Below, in pieces: positions 11,041 through 20,540 of a stretch of DNA of 64,000 nt. This stretch comes from Clusia tigrina (lineage: Eukaryota > Arthropoda > Insecta > Diptera > Clusiidae): the NCBI GenBank assembly GCA_920105625.2, contig OV050031.1, positions 6,613,501 through 6,677,500 of the forward strand, written 5' to 3'. The stretch's first letter is position 1; each line of letters starts with the position of its first letter. The position numbers and the translations under genes are program-made. Below the pieces are notes generated by a model that had not been told where the DNA came from, did no database searches, and saw only the letters and a list, made by a program, of their open reading frames with translations.

Positions 11041-11560
11041 TTTAACGGGGTTGAAAACTTATTGCATTAGTGAGGGAATACCGTAGGTAATACTTAAATG
11101 CGGGCCAAGACATTTATACCAACTATTTTCCGCCTCCGAATAAGAGAACTATCCGAATTGACGTATTCTTCCAAACAAATCTTTGTAGGAACATTTTAGA
11201 AATTGAACACATACGACTTGAACTGAAGAACAAGTCTACATAGAGCCGAAGAGTTTTGTTTATATATGTAATTATGTTCTTCACTGTCTACCTTCACAAG
11301 CCAGAGCATTAGATAAGTCCTACTGCAAGTTCTTCGTAGATTGGTAAAGGTAACGTGCTTGTTCCCTGGTACTCAGTTGATACTCAGCCTTCTGTTCTTG
11401 GCCACTCCATTAATTGCTGCCTTACATTGAAGTACAAAATATGCTACAATAAGGGGGCAATCATGAGAAGGGAGGAATTTTTATTCCCTCATTTCTGAAT
11501 ATGGATTTATATTCATAATGTTATATCTTTTCTGAGGCTCACTATAGACAGACAGAAGCA
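11041..11560. other. No gene seen
   Basis: AT-rich DNA with no recognisable domain, between two LINE fragments of opposite orientation. Confidence 0.5.
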
Positions 11561-11564
11561 TGCC

Positions 11565-11765
11565 CACTTCAAGGGTAAATCGGTTGAGACCGCTTTACAC
11601 TCCTTAGTCTCTAGTATTGAGTGCTCCCTGCATAACAAGGAGAAGCTTTCCTGGACATTGAGGGAGCTTTTACCAACATCAAATCAGACGCAATAATCGG
11701 TGCGATGCGAGACTTGGAGCTGGAATTGATTAACCTGCTTCACAGCTGGGGACGGCGTCGCCCAA
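11565..11765 (+). mobile_element. LINE reverse-transcriptase fragment
   Basis: KGKSVETALHSLVSSIE (11571 onwards) is the conserved lead-in to RT motif A of I/Loa-type LINEs. After a frame change near 11640, AFLDIEGAFTNI (about 11645) carries motif A with its catalytic aspartate, then IIGAM.DLELE. The copy ends without the later YADD box. It is a dead internal piece of a LINE, and its 3' end is not contiguous here. Confidence 0.75.
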
Positions 11766-11769
11766 GAAC

Positions 11770-12200
11770 TCCGTGTGCAGAGAATGAATTGATATTTCCC
11801 TGGACCTGGAATTCTATTTAGAAATAAATATTTATGGAATAAACTTAATAATATAGTTATAATAATTAATAGCCATGCCCATCATGTACTGCTCTCATGC
11901 AATTGCATTGAGGTACCCAAGTCGTAACGTTATCACCGCTGGTTTAAGTAATGAATTAGAAAATAAATTTGGCATAAATCATAAAAATAAGAAAGAAATT
12001 ATTTATTATTAAAAGTAATAAAAATGAGAAATTTTTAGAAATTGAATTAACAAACAAAAAAAACCAAAAAAAAAACATAAAAAATATACGGTCATTAATA
12101 AACAAAAGCGAAAACATCAACAACAAACTCACCAATTAAAAATTGCTGTTCGGCTCGCGAAATGTAAACAGTTTCATTGGAAAATCGAATTACTTTTGAG
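11770..12200. other. No gene seen; AT-rich
   Basis: Becomes strongly A-rich at 11990-12085. No feature recognised. Confidence 0.5.
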
Positions 12201-12720
12201 AGCTGAGTAATGAGTAACACAGCCGCTGGCAGCAGAAGTGCGTGGAGACGTTGCTGTGCCGCACCGAACCCCACCGCAGCGCACCGCACTGCACCCCACA
12301 GCAGCGCGTTCAGTGTGCAGCAATATGCACGACACGAAGGCGCTACAGTTGCAATTGTAGCTACGAAATCGATACGCGTCCTAAGCAATCTTAACGCGTG
12401 TCTATCGCTTTGACTAAGTGATTGGCGGAGGGAGTGATTGCAGCTGGCGGTGAATGTGTGAGTATGTGTGGATTTGTGTGTGAGTGTGGATTTGTGTGTG
12501 AGTGTGGATTTGTGTGTGAGTGTGGATTTGTGTGTGAGCGCGTTCCGATAATCACTGAGGCAGCCACTAATTATGATATAAAAAGAAAGCAATTAAAAGT
12601 TAACAGCAGCTGCAACAACAGCAACACCAACAACAGCAATAACAACACCAACAACTCGTACTAAATTCACTGCGTTTTCACTCTGCTCGCGACGGCGGCG
12701 GACTCGTTGGATGCACGGAC
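12200..12720. other. GC-balanced block, possibly regulatory or promoter-like
   Basis: Contains CACCGCA-type repeats (12258-12300), an 18-bp minisatellite (12452-12540), a CAA/CAG triplet run (12604-12656) and CpG-containing DNA at 12680-12720. No TATA box with a convincing downstream frame was found. The open frames on both strands are driven by the repeats. Confidence 0.45.
12452..12540. repeat. 18-bp minisatellite, about 4-5 units
   Basis: Unit GTGTGTGAGTGTGGATTT repeated head to tail. The unit is divisible by 3, so it keeps long frames open on both strands (ECGFVC on one strand, THKSTL on the other). That is a composition effect and not evidence of a gene. Confidence 0.9.
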
Positions 12721-13900
12721 AGCTGCAGGCGTAGGCACTACGCGCGTGAAAATCACTTCAGATTTATTTTTAATAAACGAACATTTTTTTAATAATTTAT
12801 TTTATTTATGTTTTATTTGCGTTTGAATTTTTATTACTATTTTTTTTCTTTTTTTTGCTTCTTTGTTTTTTTGTTTGTTTTAATTTTGCATTTCTTTAAA
12901 TGTTAATTTTTATTTTGATATGATTTTTACGCTTTAATTGAGATTTCTTCTTTGCGGTGTTTGGATTATATTAGAAAAAAATATTATAATTTTTGTTTAA
13001 TTTCTACATTTATGAGATGAATTTTGTGCACTGATCGATGGCAATAAAATTTACCAAAGCGTCACAGTCGCAACGGCGTCGAATTCACTCCAGCGCGAAC
13101 TCATTAAAAGCGGAAAATCTGCACTGAATTCAGCTGATAAACTATTTTATTTATTTTTACTTATTTTATTCGTGAATTTCGCATTTGTTTCTTGCACATA
13201 GTTGGGCAATAGGACACGCTCTTTTTATATTGGCTTGACGTGGTTCGCAGGTGTTTCCCTTCAGCCCCAAGAGCAACTTTTTCCAACTGGCGTAGTATTT
13301 TTACGACTTTATTGAGTTTCGAGTTTCTACGAGTATGTTCCCTGCTTAATGGATTATGAATGAATTTTTGCACCAAGAAGTTTTCAATCGATTCGCACGT
13401 TTAACTGTAAAACCACCGTTATGCAATGCAGCATTTGAAGAGTGGTTAATTGCAGTTTCAGGAAGCGATCTGCAAAAGAAGAAAGAATACTCGGAATAGT
13501 CAATGATCATTGAAAAATCATGATGAAGCTTTTTCTCGTTTAATTAATGCGCTCTTAAAAACTTATTTGAAACTTAAGATAAGTTTAAGGGGAAGTTATA
13601 AAAATTATATTAGGTATGCATGTAAGAATGGTCTCTAAAAATTTTAACTGCTTTACTTGTTCGCCATTTAAAGCTCTTCTCATATGATGGCATAATGAGG
13701 CATTTTGCTCCCCAAATGCCACAGTAAGAGTATACATTTATGATAAAGATGATGCATCTCTCTCTTTCCGGATTGAAATCGTTAGTTCTAGCGAAGCAGC
13801 TGGGAGGCAGCATTTTATATTGATAAACCCGCTAACAAGTCACTGAAAACAATCAGCAATGTAAGAATCTCCTGTAAAGAGGGCACCTTAGCACTTCCTT
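12720..13900. other. No gene seen; AT-rich
   Basis: About 12750-13010 is a T-rich stretch. The rest is mixed. Antisense frames at 13161-13376 and 13610-13813 lack recognisable domains. Confidence 0.5.
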
Positions 13901-13902
13901 AT

Positions 13903-14072
13903 AGCCCTAATATTCATATTATATTACACTGAAATGTCAGTTCTAACTTTAATACCTCCTTAGAGCCGAAATGTTTTCACAGTGGGCTAATGGGCCTTCG
14001 AGTGTGACTTGCGTAACTAACAAACTACCTGCTTAACCTAGAGCCTTAATATTCATATTATATTATACTGAA
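13903..14072 (+). mobile_element. Short 5'-truncated LINE 3' end flanked by a 31-bp target duplication
   Basis: Direct repeats 13903-13933 and 14042-14072 (core TAATATTCATATTATATTA, 2 mismatches in 31) flank about 108 bp. The inner sequence ends CAGTGGGCTAATGGGCC, GAGTGTGACTTGCG, CTACCTGCTTAACC, a wording shared with the 3' UTRs and TACC/TAACC tails of the other LINEs here. A severely 5'-truncated insertion by target-primed reverse transcription explains the whole arrangement. Confidence 0.7.
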
Positions 14073-14243
14073 GCATAAATGATTGCATACTTTTAGGATA
14101 CCTCTTTTAAGTGCAGCTCACAACGAGAGAGGTGTATATAATACAAGACATGATCCATTCGAAAAAAGCTTACTTAAGAACCCTCTTGAAACTTCTTTTA
14201 TTGTGTAGATAATGTTCGAGAGATTCAATAAGTTTAGATAAGA

Positions 14244-14266
14244 TTCGAGAATGTTCCAGAAACTTC
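14244..14266 (+). promoter_or_regulatory. Heat-shock element, five alternating units
   Basis: TTC-ga-GAA-tg-TTC-ca-GAA-ac-TTC: five perfect inverted nGAAn modules in phase, the known binding pattern of heat-shock factor trimers. Confidence 0.8.
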
Positions 14267-14319
14267 TTTTATTGTGTTGATAATATTCGACAGATAAGAT
14301 TCGATAAGTGTAGAAAAGA

Positions 14320-14342
14320 TTCGAGAATGTTCCAGAAACTTC
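14320..14342 (+). promoter_or_regulatory. Heat-shock element, five alternating units
   Basis: Identical five-module element, one 76-bp repeat downstream of the previous one. Confidence 0.8.
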
Positions 14343-14395
14343 TTTTATTGTATAGATAATATTCGAGAGATAAGATTCGACAAGTGTAGATAAGA

Positions 14396-14413
14396 TTCGA
14401 GAATGTTCCAGAA
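14396..14413 (+). promoter_or_regulatory. Heat-shock element, four alternating units
   Basis: TTC-ga-GAA-tg-TTC-ca-GAA in the third repeat. The fifth module is TTA instead of TTC. Confidence 0.75.
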
Positions 14414-14431
14414 ACTTATTTATAGTGTAGG

Positions 14432-14449
14432 GAATATTCTAGAATGTTC
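14432..14449 (+). promoter_or_regulatory. Promoter-proximal heat-shock element
   Basis: GAA-ta-TTC-ta-GAA-tg-TTC: four perfect modules of different sequence from the repeats, 20 bp upstream of the TATA box. This spacing matches the proximal element of fly hsp70 promoters as known from Drosophila. Confidence 0.8.
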
Positions 14450-14469
14450 TGCTTCAATCATAAGAAAGG

Positions 14470-14515
14470 TATATAAGCCACCACACAATTAAAGTCAATA
14501 CACATTTGAAAGGCA
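14470..14515 (+). promoter_or_regulatory. TATA box and presumed transcription start
   Basis: TATATAAG at 14470-14477. A start near 14500 (within AAAGTCAATACACA) is expected from the usual spacing of about 30 bp. The DNA downstream is A-rich and poor in ATG-led frames, as in heat-shock leaders, but no coding region follows. The leader is interrupted at 14616 by a SINE and resumes at 14839. Confidence 0.65.
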
Positions 14516-14615
14516 ACCGTAACAGTGTGTACATCGGGCATTTTAATCGAAACAGGAACATTTCTAATTGTGATTGAGAAGTTATTAAGTGATTAATGAA
14601 TTATTAAATAAAGTG

Positions 14616-14827
14616 TAGCCGCCCACTGTGGTCTAGTGGTAAGCATGCTAGACTCACACCCCGAGGGTCGCAGGGTCAAATCCTGCCACGGGCTTGGTCT
14701 CCAAAATGCTTCTTTCTAAAAAATCCTTTTCTCTTCGAGTCGAAGGCCTCTGTACAAAGTACTCATTCCCCCAACACCTTGCAGTCATAATTAATTATGG
14801 TGTCCGATATAATAATAATAATAATAA
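14616..14827 (+). mobile_element. tRNA-derived SINE, best copy
   Basis: The head (about 14619-14693) is tRNA-like: TGGTCTAGTGG as pol III A box and GGGTCAAATCC as B box, the latter inside a perfect T-arm (GCAGG/CCTGC around a 7-base loop). A tRNA-unrelated body follows (ATGCTTCTTTC, TCTTCGAGTCGAAGGC, GTACTCATTCCCCCA), then AATTAATTATGGTGT and an (ATA)n tail. It is flanked by an 11-bp direct repeat TAAATAAAGTG (14605-14615 and 14828-14838), a clean target-site duplication. The acceptor stem pairs at only about 4 of 7 positions, so it is not a functional tRNA. Other copies are at 44886, 50395 and 54550. Confidence 0.85.
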
Positions 14828-14838
14828 TAAATAAAGTG

Positions 14839-15325
14839 CAAAATAAAGTAACTTTTGAGTGTGTAAATAGCAACAATTAAATAAAGTTAGTTATTTTGAT
14901 TTAACCATCGATTGTTTGATTACTACACAATCCAGTGGTACGAATCCGAGTATTGAGAGTTAGAATAAATTGTCAGGAGGGCAGTTTCGTAACGATACTC
15001 AATAACAAATATCGGTGGAGACCTTGCTACAATTTGTAAATGACTAGATATAGAGGCAAGTAAAGCGACTTACTTGACTCTTCAGCGGTTGTAGTTTCCT
15101 ACCCATGAAACTGCGTTATATTGGGTAGGAATATAATGGGTTGAGTTCTATCTGACTGATAGATAACTGGTAACTGACTATTTGAATGACAATCTAAAAA
15201 TCATGCCTATAAGTACGAAATACATATGATACAGTTCGTTAGATAGAATATGATATGGTATATGATATGATAGTTGTAGACAGAATGTGATATGAGAACA
15301 GGCTAAAAGAATAGCTATACTAAGG
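14839..15325 (+). other. Rest of the interrupted leader, then unassigned DNA
   Basis: Removing the SINE and one duplication joins AAATAAAGTG directly to CAAAATAAAGTAACTTTTG. The region 14890-14945 contains GTTTGATTACT...ACAATCCAGTG, also found twice at 61788-61815 and 61884-61911. That shared wording suggests a repeated element (for example the end of an LTR). No coding frame was seen. Confidence 0.45.
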
Positions 15326-15327
15326 TT

Positions 15328-15402
15328 AAGTTAGGTTAGGTTATCGTGGCAGCCGGTATACAGACCAACTCCATTAAGACCACTGTGGATCCATTGCGAT
15401 AC
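15328..15402 (-). mobile_element. LINE 3' tail with (TAACC)n end
   Basis: Plus strand reads GTTAGGTTAGGTTATCG, GGCAGCCGG, ACAGACCAACT and CCATTGCGATACCACC. On the minus strand this is a LINE 3' UTR ending in TAACC repeats, the same layout as the element at 52682-53335. Only the last 75 bp or so were recognised. Confidence 0.55.
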
Positions 15403-15625
15403 CACCAAAAGTTTAGGGAGTCCTTTTCTAGAGACTGGGGTATTGCTCTAGTTTAGAACTTTCAGATCTGACCAAATTTGTAAACAACTCCGGTGGGTTG
15501 TAATTTTATCAAAGTATATTACCATCTTTAGACTCGCGAGGATATGGCATCAAAACGGCACTATAGATAATTGGGGCGTTACCGAGGGTATTCAGCCATT
15601 TTACCTGCTTAACTACCTACCTTAC
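15403..15625 (+). mobile_element. LINE 3' end, same family as 41410-41795
   Basis: Shares, in the same order, GAGTCCTTTTCTAGAGA, TTGCTCTAGTTTAGAACTTT, AACAACTCCGGT, TCGCGAGGATATGGCA, AACGGCAC and CAGCCATTTTACC with the plus-strand element at 41590-41790. It ends in a degenerate TACC tail. Coding sequence is reduced to the final codons. Confidence 0.7.
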
Positions 15626-16250
15626 TTCTACCATTCTTTTGAAATTTGTGTCAATATTTTGAACAGGTCTTTGAATTCGGCGGAGTGACTATCACTAAGA
15701 CAGCAGCCTTAGCAGAAGTTTGAATGCAAGCATTAAAAAAGTCTGATAAAATCTAATATTGCTTTAACGAAATTATAAGTTAGGTTCTAGATTAATTACC
15801 ACAACAATAAGGCTAACATCTCCATCCAAACAAGCGGAGCAACCCCACATACCACATCATAAACACCACCCATACCCCGCAGTGGTATATTTATTGCTAC
15901 TCACAAGTATAAACAACATGCCAAAGAACCAAAAAAATCACAATTTCTAAGCTCAGAAGCAGCTGGAGCCATTTTCAGACAACAAAGTGAAGTCCTTTTG
16001 CAATATTCACTGATGTTTTCTTTCTCCATATATTCACTGCAATTGGGTCAAATGGGCAATATTCTTGTGCGAAGCACACGTAATATTAAACCCGATACAC
16101 CTGAGCGGCTACCCGCAGGCCTTGCACACTTTACCCTAATTTAATAAAAATGTTTATTAATACTTAAATTGAGCAGCGTTAAGGATTTTATGTGTGGTGT
16201 ACTGCAAGAGATAAAACCTCTGCAGTCATAAACCTAAAATTGTTTACACG
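15626..16250. other. No gene seen
   Basis: AT-rich DNA, no domain recognised. Confidence 0.5.
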
Positions 16251-17400
16251 TTTTCAGCGGTCCCCCAAGCGCAAGTAAGAAGCCCTAAAGTAAAAACGCT
16301 TAATGGCATTAAAGTCAACGGAGTAACCTGCGCATCCCTAGAGGCAGGTGCTCGTAAATTCTCACCAAATGGTTACCATGCGCAATTGCAAACTTTTCAT
16401 TTACTTTGCCACCTGCTTTTAGCCTAGTTAAGCCCAGAAAAAGCAACAAGTTTATGTAGAAATGTGCCAGGTATGCCGAAGCGCACCTTGGCTGGAATTT
16501 GGAATTTAAATGAATTGTAAACATTTGGTACATGTGTGATATCCCATTTATATTTCGTGTTTTTTTGTTGCCACCAGAACGCTGTCACTGCGGCATGTGG
16601 CGAGAATTCACTCAGACTGAGTCTCAGGCGCAAATGGCACGGAGCAGTTTGTTGCTTAAGTCTTTCGTTGCATGGTGGCTTGAACGAATACTGCGGCCCG
16701 CTCCCGGAGCATTCCTCCAGCCACTGTGGACGTATTTCCGGGTGATGCAGTTGGCTTTATATATTTGTGAATTTTATGATATTTTCACAATTTTACTACA
16801 AATTTGTTTCTTTTTTTTGTTGGTCCACTTGAATTTTTTCTCTAGTTTAGTTTTGCTTTAAATACTCTGCCGATTCGCTGCTTAACGCTTCATTCGTTTT
16901 ACAACTTTTATAATTTTGTTCGCTGTTGCTATTGCTGTGGCCATTTCTGTTGCTGTTTGCAGCTAGTCACCCCCTCGCCCCCCCTGTGGCGGCTTCTGCT
17001 AAAGAACACCGTTAGCATGTTACTTAGTGGAGTCTGCGATAAAACAAAGACAAAGGCGCACAGCAGCTTCGTACATACAGGAGAAATATCAAAAACAATA
17101 TAAATGCAAATGCAAATGCAACTGCAACTGCAACAGTAACTGCCGCACCAACAGCAAGTAGTAGGAACAGCAACAACAATAATCCCCGCAAACGGCAACG
17201 TTGAAGTGAAAAGATTCGAATGAACATTTGCAATATAAAAATTTCACACAACATTCAAGAGAACTAATTTAATCTACTGGTAACCAGCGTGCGCAGGGAA
17301 GAGCAATAAAATGTAGCAGCAGTAGTAGCAGCAGCAATAGTAGCAGCAGCAGTAGTAGCAATAGCAGCAGCTACAACAGCAATAGTAGCGGCCATGGCTG
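16250..17400. other. Single-copy-looking block with triplet repeats
   Basis: Balanced composition without transposon signatures. CAAATG/CAACTG runs at 17104-17135 and AGC/AGT runs at 17310-17395 are simple repeats. Open frames at 16424-16861 overlap on both strands and show no domain. A possible regulatory block. Confidence 0.4.
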
Positions 17401-17694
17401 AAGCGTAAGTGCGATTTCACATATTCCATCATCATTCCAGGAATGCGCATCCTCTCTCTTCATTATGCTGATGGAGTTCCATTTACATACTCAGACTCAT
17501 GGTGGAATTTTAGGTGGTGGTTGGAAAAAAATGTTCTACTCAAGATCGGGGAATTTAATTTTTCACGTTTTCGTAGTTTGCGATCTTAGTTATAGAAGAG
17601 AGGAGAACCGCCGAATAAGCAGATAACCAAGCACTCAGGCATTGATTGATCTCAGTTGTTGCAAACTCAATTTTTTTGATTTTCCATGTCATAA

Positions 17695-18385
17695 TGTGAA
17701 TCTATGTGACCTTCATGTGACCTTTATATGACCTTCAGGTGAGCTTATGTGATCCTCGTGGGACCTTATGTCATCTTATCTGACTTTATATATAAAATTA
17801 CTCTAAAGTTACTTGATGCCATCTTATGGATTATATGTGACCTTAATGGCACCTGTAGATGACGTTCATGTGACCTTCAATTGACCTGAAGGTGACCTTA
17901 ATGTGACCTTCATGTGACCTGAAGGTGATCTGATATCATCTTATCAGATTTTATATAATTTTCTATAAAAAATTACTCTTAAGCCACTTGATGCCATCTT
18001 ATGAATTTTATGTGACCTTCATGGGACCTGTAGATGATCTTCATGTGACCTTCAATTGACCCGAAGGTGACCTTCATGTGACCTGAAGGTGACCTGATAT
18101 CATCTTAGCTGACTTTTTTTAACTTTATATCAAAAATGACTTTTAAGTTACTTGATGCCATCTTATGTGAATTTATGTGACCAGAAGGTGACCTTATATC
18201 ATCTTATCTGACTTTTTTTAACTTTATATCAAAAATGACTTTTAAGTTACTTGAAGTAATCTTATGTGATTTTATATGACCTTCAAGTTACCTCATATGA
18301 CCTTCTATGATATTTAAGTTACTTTTAGCGTATTTTATTAGATCTTACATATGTGATCTTCACTCAAGACCTTTGTGTGACGTGA
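17695..18385. repeat. TGACCT-rich tandem array with 165-bp higher-order period
   Basis: Short units of the form TGACCTTCATG, TGACCTGAAGG and TTGACC repeat throughout. A larger block (CATCTTATCTGACTTT, AAAATTACTC, TACTTGATGCCATCTTATG) recurs at about 17771, 17936, 18101 and 18200, i.e. spacings of 165, 165 and 99 bp. TGACCTTCA (reverse complement TGAAGGTCA) occurs about eight times. No coding frame. Confidence 0.85.
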
Positions 18386-19427
18386 TTTAAAGTTCATGCC
18401 ACACCTAGTGGAACTACTCTACATGGTGGTAGAGGTAGGAAAAAAGACAAATTTGATATCCGTGCTGGCAAAAAATTACAAAAAACCTAACGAAATCCTT
18501 AAACGCTCATAATAAGAGCAGTTTCCCATATATGGGTGCTTTATCCACAGATATAACGCAAGTTTTGATAGCATTGAGTTCAAAATTTTCAATTTATTGA
18601 AGTTAGGGAAACCAGTAGCACCAACGCACATAGTGATCTTCCTAAGATTCCAACCAAATTTTACTCTACGCCTGTGAATACTCTCCAATTAATTAGCACA
18701 GCTTTCTCCTGAATTATGGTTCATTACGATTGTATTCAGAAAACCCTTCGACAGTATAGAGAGAAAAGATTCTCCAGTTCTACCCTATAAAAGTAGTCTT
18801 CCTATATATAACTTCCTGCTGAGGAATTCTGTTTCATTCATCTCCTCATTTCTTACGAATATTTTCATTGTAATCTTAAATCCAACTGATGATTATGCAA
18901 CCTTAATTTAGTCAAAAGAGGTTGGAATAGGATGCATTCCTTCTCACGTCCTTTATGCATTGTAAATTTGAGCATGAAAGCAATAATGAAAGGCACTGAA
19001 GATTTCGTATGTATAAGATGGCAGTAAGGTTGAATATACACGTTAAAGTCCTGAGTCAGAAAGTCGTGTTTCTCTTATTCGCCTTAAGTACGTTTGCAAA
19101 AACTGTTTCAACTGAAGTTCGTTTGCAAAAACTGACGATGATTAGAGAAGAACTCTCTTGACAATGCGTTACATCACGTTTCACTTAGATAACTACTCAA
19201 TGCAGCAGTGTGAAGTAAAAATATGTTAAGATTCTCATATAACAGAATACTCGTAGATCGTTTATCAATCGAACAATCTTACAAAATGTTACAAAAGTGT
19301 CACAGTCGCGCTGCGAACATGACGGTCAAAATCTTAAGACCGTGAATATATAATTTTCATCCACACAACAATACCACCTCAATGAGTATAACTCATTCAT
19401 TCGCTTTTCACGATATTATTCGCATTA

Positions 19428-19466
<39 letters not shown>

Positions 19467-19740
19467 TGAGAGAGATAGAGAGAGAGAGACAGGAAGAGAA
19501 GATTGTTTGATGGAACTATTTACTGATATGTTTCATATATCATTACAAGGATTCAAGTATTGATTGAGATTAATATATCAACATTTTGTACCACTTGTAG
19601 ATCCAAGAAGGTGGACCCAATATCACAGGGCAGTAAGAAATTCCAGCCCAAATGGATCCAAAGCGAAATGAAAGTAAATCACTGAATAATTAAAAGCCTT
19701 GAATGTGTTTGCTATATTATGATGTATGTAGTACAAGGGA
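18386..19740. other. No gene seen; one (GA)n tract
   Basis: AT-rich DNA. The antisense frame at 18476-18688 has no recognisable domain. A GA microsatellite lies at 19431-19495. Confidence 0.5.
19431..19495 (+). repeat. (GA)n microsatellite
   Basis: Nearly pure GA for about 35 bases, then interrupted GAGA/GATA. It could bind GAGA factor, but nothing nearby indicates a promoter. Confidence 0.9.
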
Positions 19741-19744
19741 CATC

Positions 19745-19830
19745 AATGCTTGAGTAGTTGGAGACCTTCTTCTTCGGCGGCACTCCGGCCTACCCCACTT
19801 CTATCACTTCTATCGATCTATGAGGTATGT
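19745..19830 (+). repeat. Dispersed repeat X, partial copy
   Basis: Contains TGAGTAGTTGGAGACC, TTCTTCTTCGGCGG and CTCCGGCCTACCCCACTTCTA, then TCTATC-type DNA, as in the copies at 948 and 3119. The upstream two thirds are missing. Confidence 0.65.
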
Positions 19831-20540
19831 CTCTTTTATGAGCACCTGAAGTTGACATTTTTTGATATCTGGAAGTTCATTCAATCATTCATTTGAGCTG
19901 GAATTTCTTATTGCACTATGTTCAGAGGTGTAGTGTGGAATTTCTGTGTTTTGTTTCTAATATATCAAACAAACCCCAATCATACCACAATTATTCTAGA
20001 CATTTCTCAAGCGACATAAGATAAATACGATTACTCCACTTGTTCCCTCATATGCCACAAATTTGCGACAAATACTCGTACCATGAAACCTTCCTACCAC
20101 GAACATATGCCACAAAATGCGGCATCGGTGTGCGGGCTCTCAGTGAAGATACATTCGTACGATACTCCAGACACGTAGGTTGCCTTTGTAGTATTGCAAT
20201 GGAATACGACGCTAATTGCACACACTTCCATATCAATTGTGATATTTTATTCTGTTATTGTGATTTTGTTTATCCTTAATCAAGCGCTGCATTGCCGGAT
20301 CGTTTCTCTTTAACATTTGGGTATGATAAATATTTTGACCTTGGCTACAAAATTTGTAAGGTACGCCAACTGAGTCGTATTCACTTTTACTGCACTTTCT
20401 GTAGTTGCTGCTCCTAATCCAGCAATTAGTGTGAAACCGTATTATTTTCCACCTTCTTTCCGGTGATTATTTTCATTTTAGTACATATTGAGACATCGAT
20501 GACTGAGTCACTGAACCTTAAGTCAACTAAATTTGACGAA
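19831..20540. other. No gene seen
   Basis: An open frame of 79 codons at 20040-20279 (plus) is cysteine- and histidine-rich but matches no family I recognise. It is overlapped antisense by another frame, so it is probably chance. Confidence 0.4.

Larger units (their letters stand above)
14186..14418 (+). repeat. 76-bp tandem repeats carrying heat-shock elements
   Basis: Three full units at exact 76-bp spacing (element starts 14244, 14320, 14396) plus a partial first copy at about 14186. Each contains GATTCGAGAATGTTCCAGAA, then ACTTCTTTTATTGTGTAGAT and AATATTCGAGAGATAAG. The period is unusual for promoter DNA and shows recent amplification. Confidence 0.9.

Noticed and set aside
12095..12592. 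165-codon minus-strand frame as a gene
   Set aside because: Its N-terminal third is the 18-bp minisatellite (HKSTLT repeats) and the rest has no domain. The opposite strand is open for the same reason.
14619..14693. A functional tRNA gene
   Set aside because: The T-arm is perfect but the acceptor stem pairs only at about 4 of 7 positions and the anticodon loop would be 9 bases. The body, tail and target duplication identify a SINE.
14926..14945. Retroviral primer-binding site after ACTACA
   Set aside because: AGTGGTACGAATCCG has a TGG but I could not match the following bases to a known fly tRNA 3' end, so it is not called. It remains part of the LTR hypothesis only.
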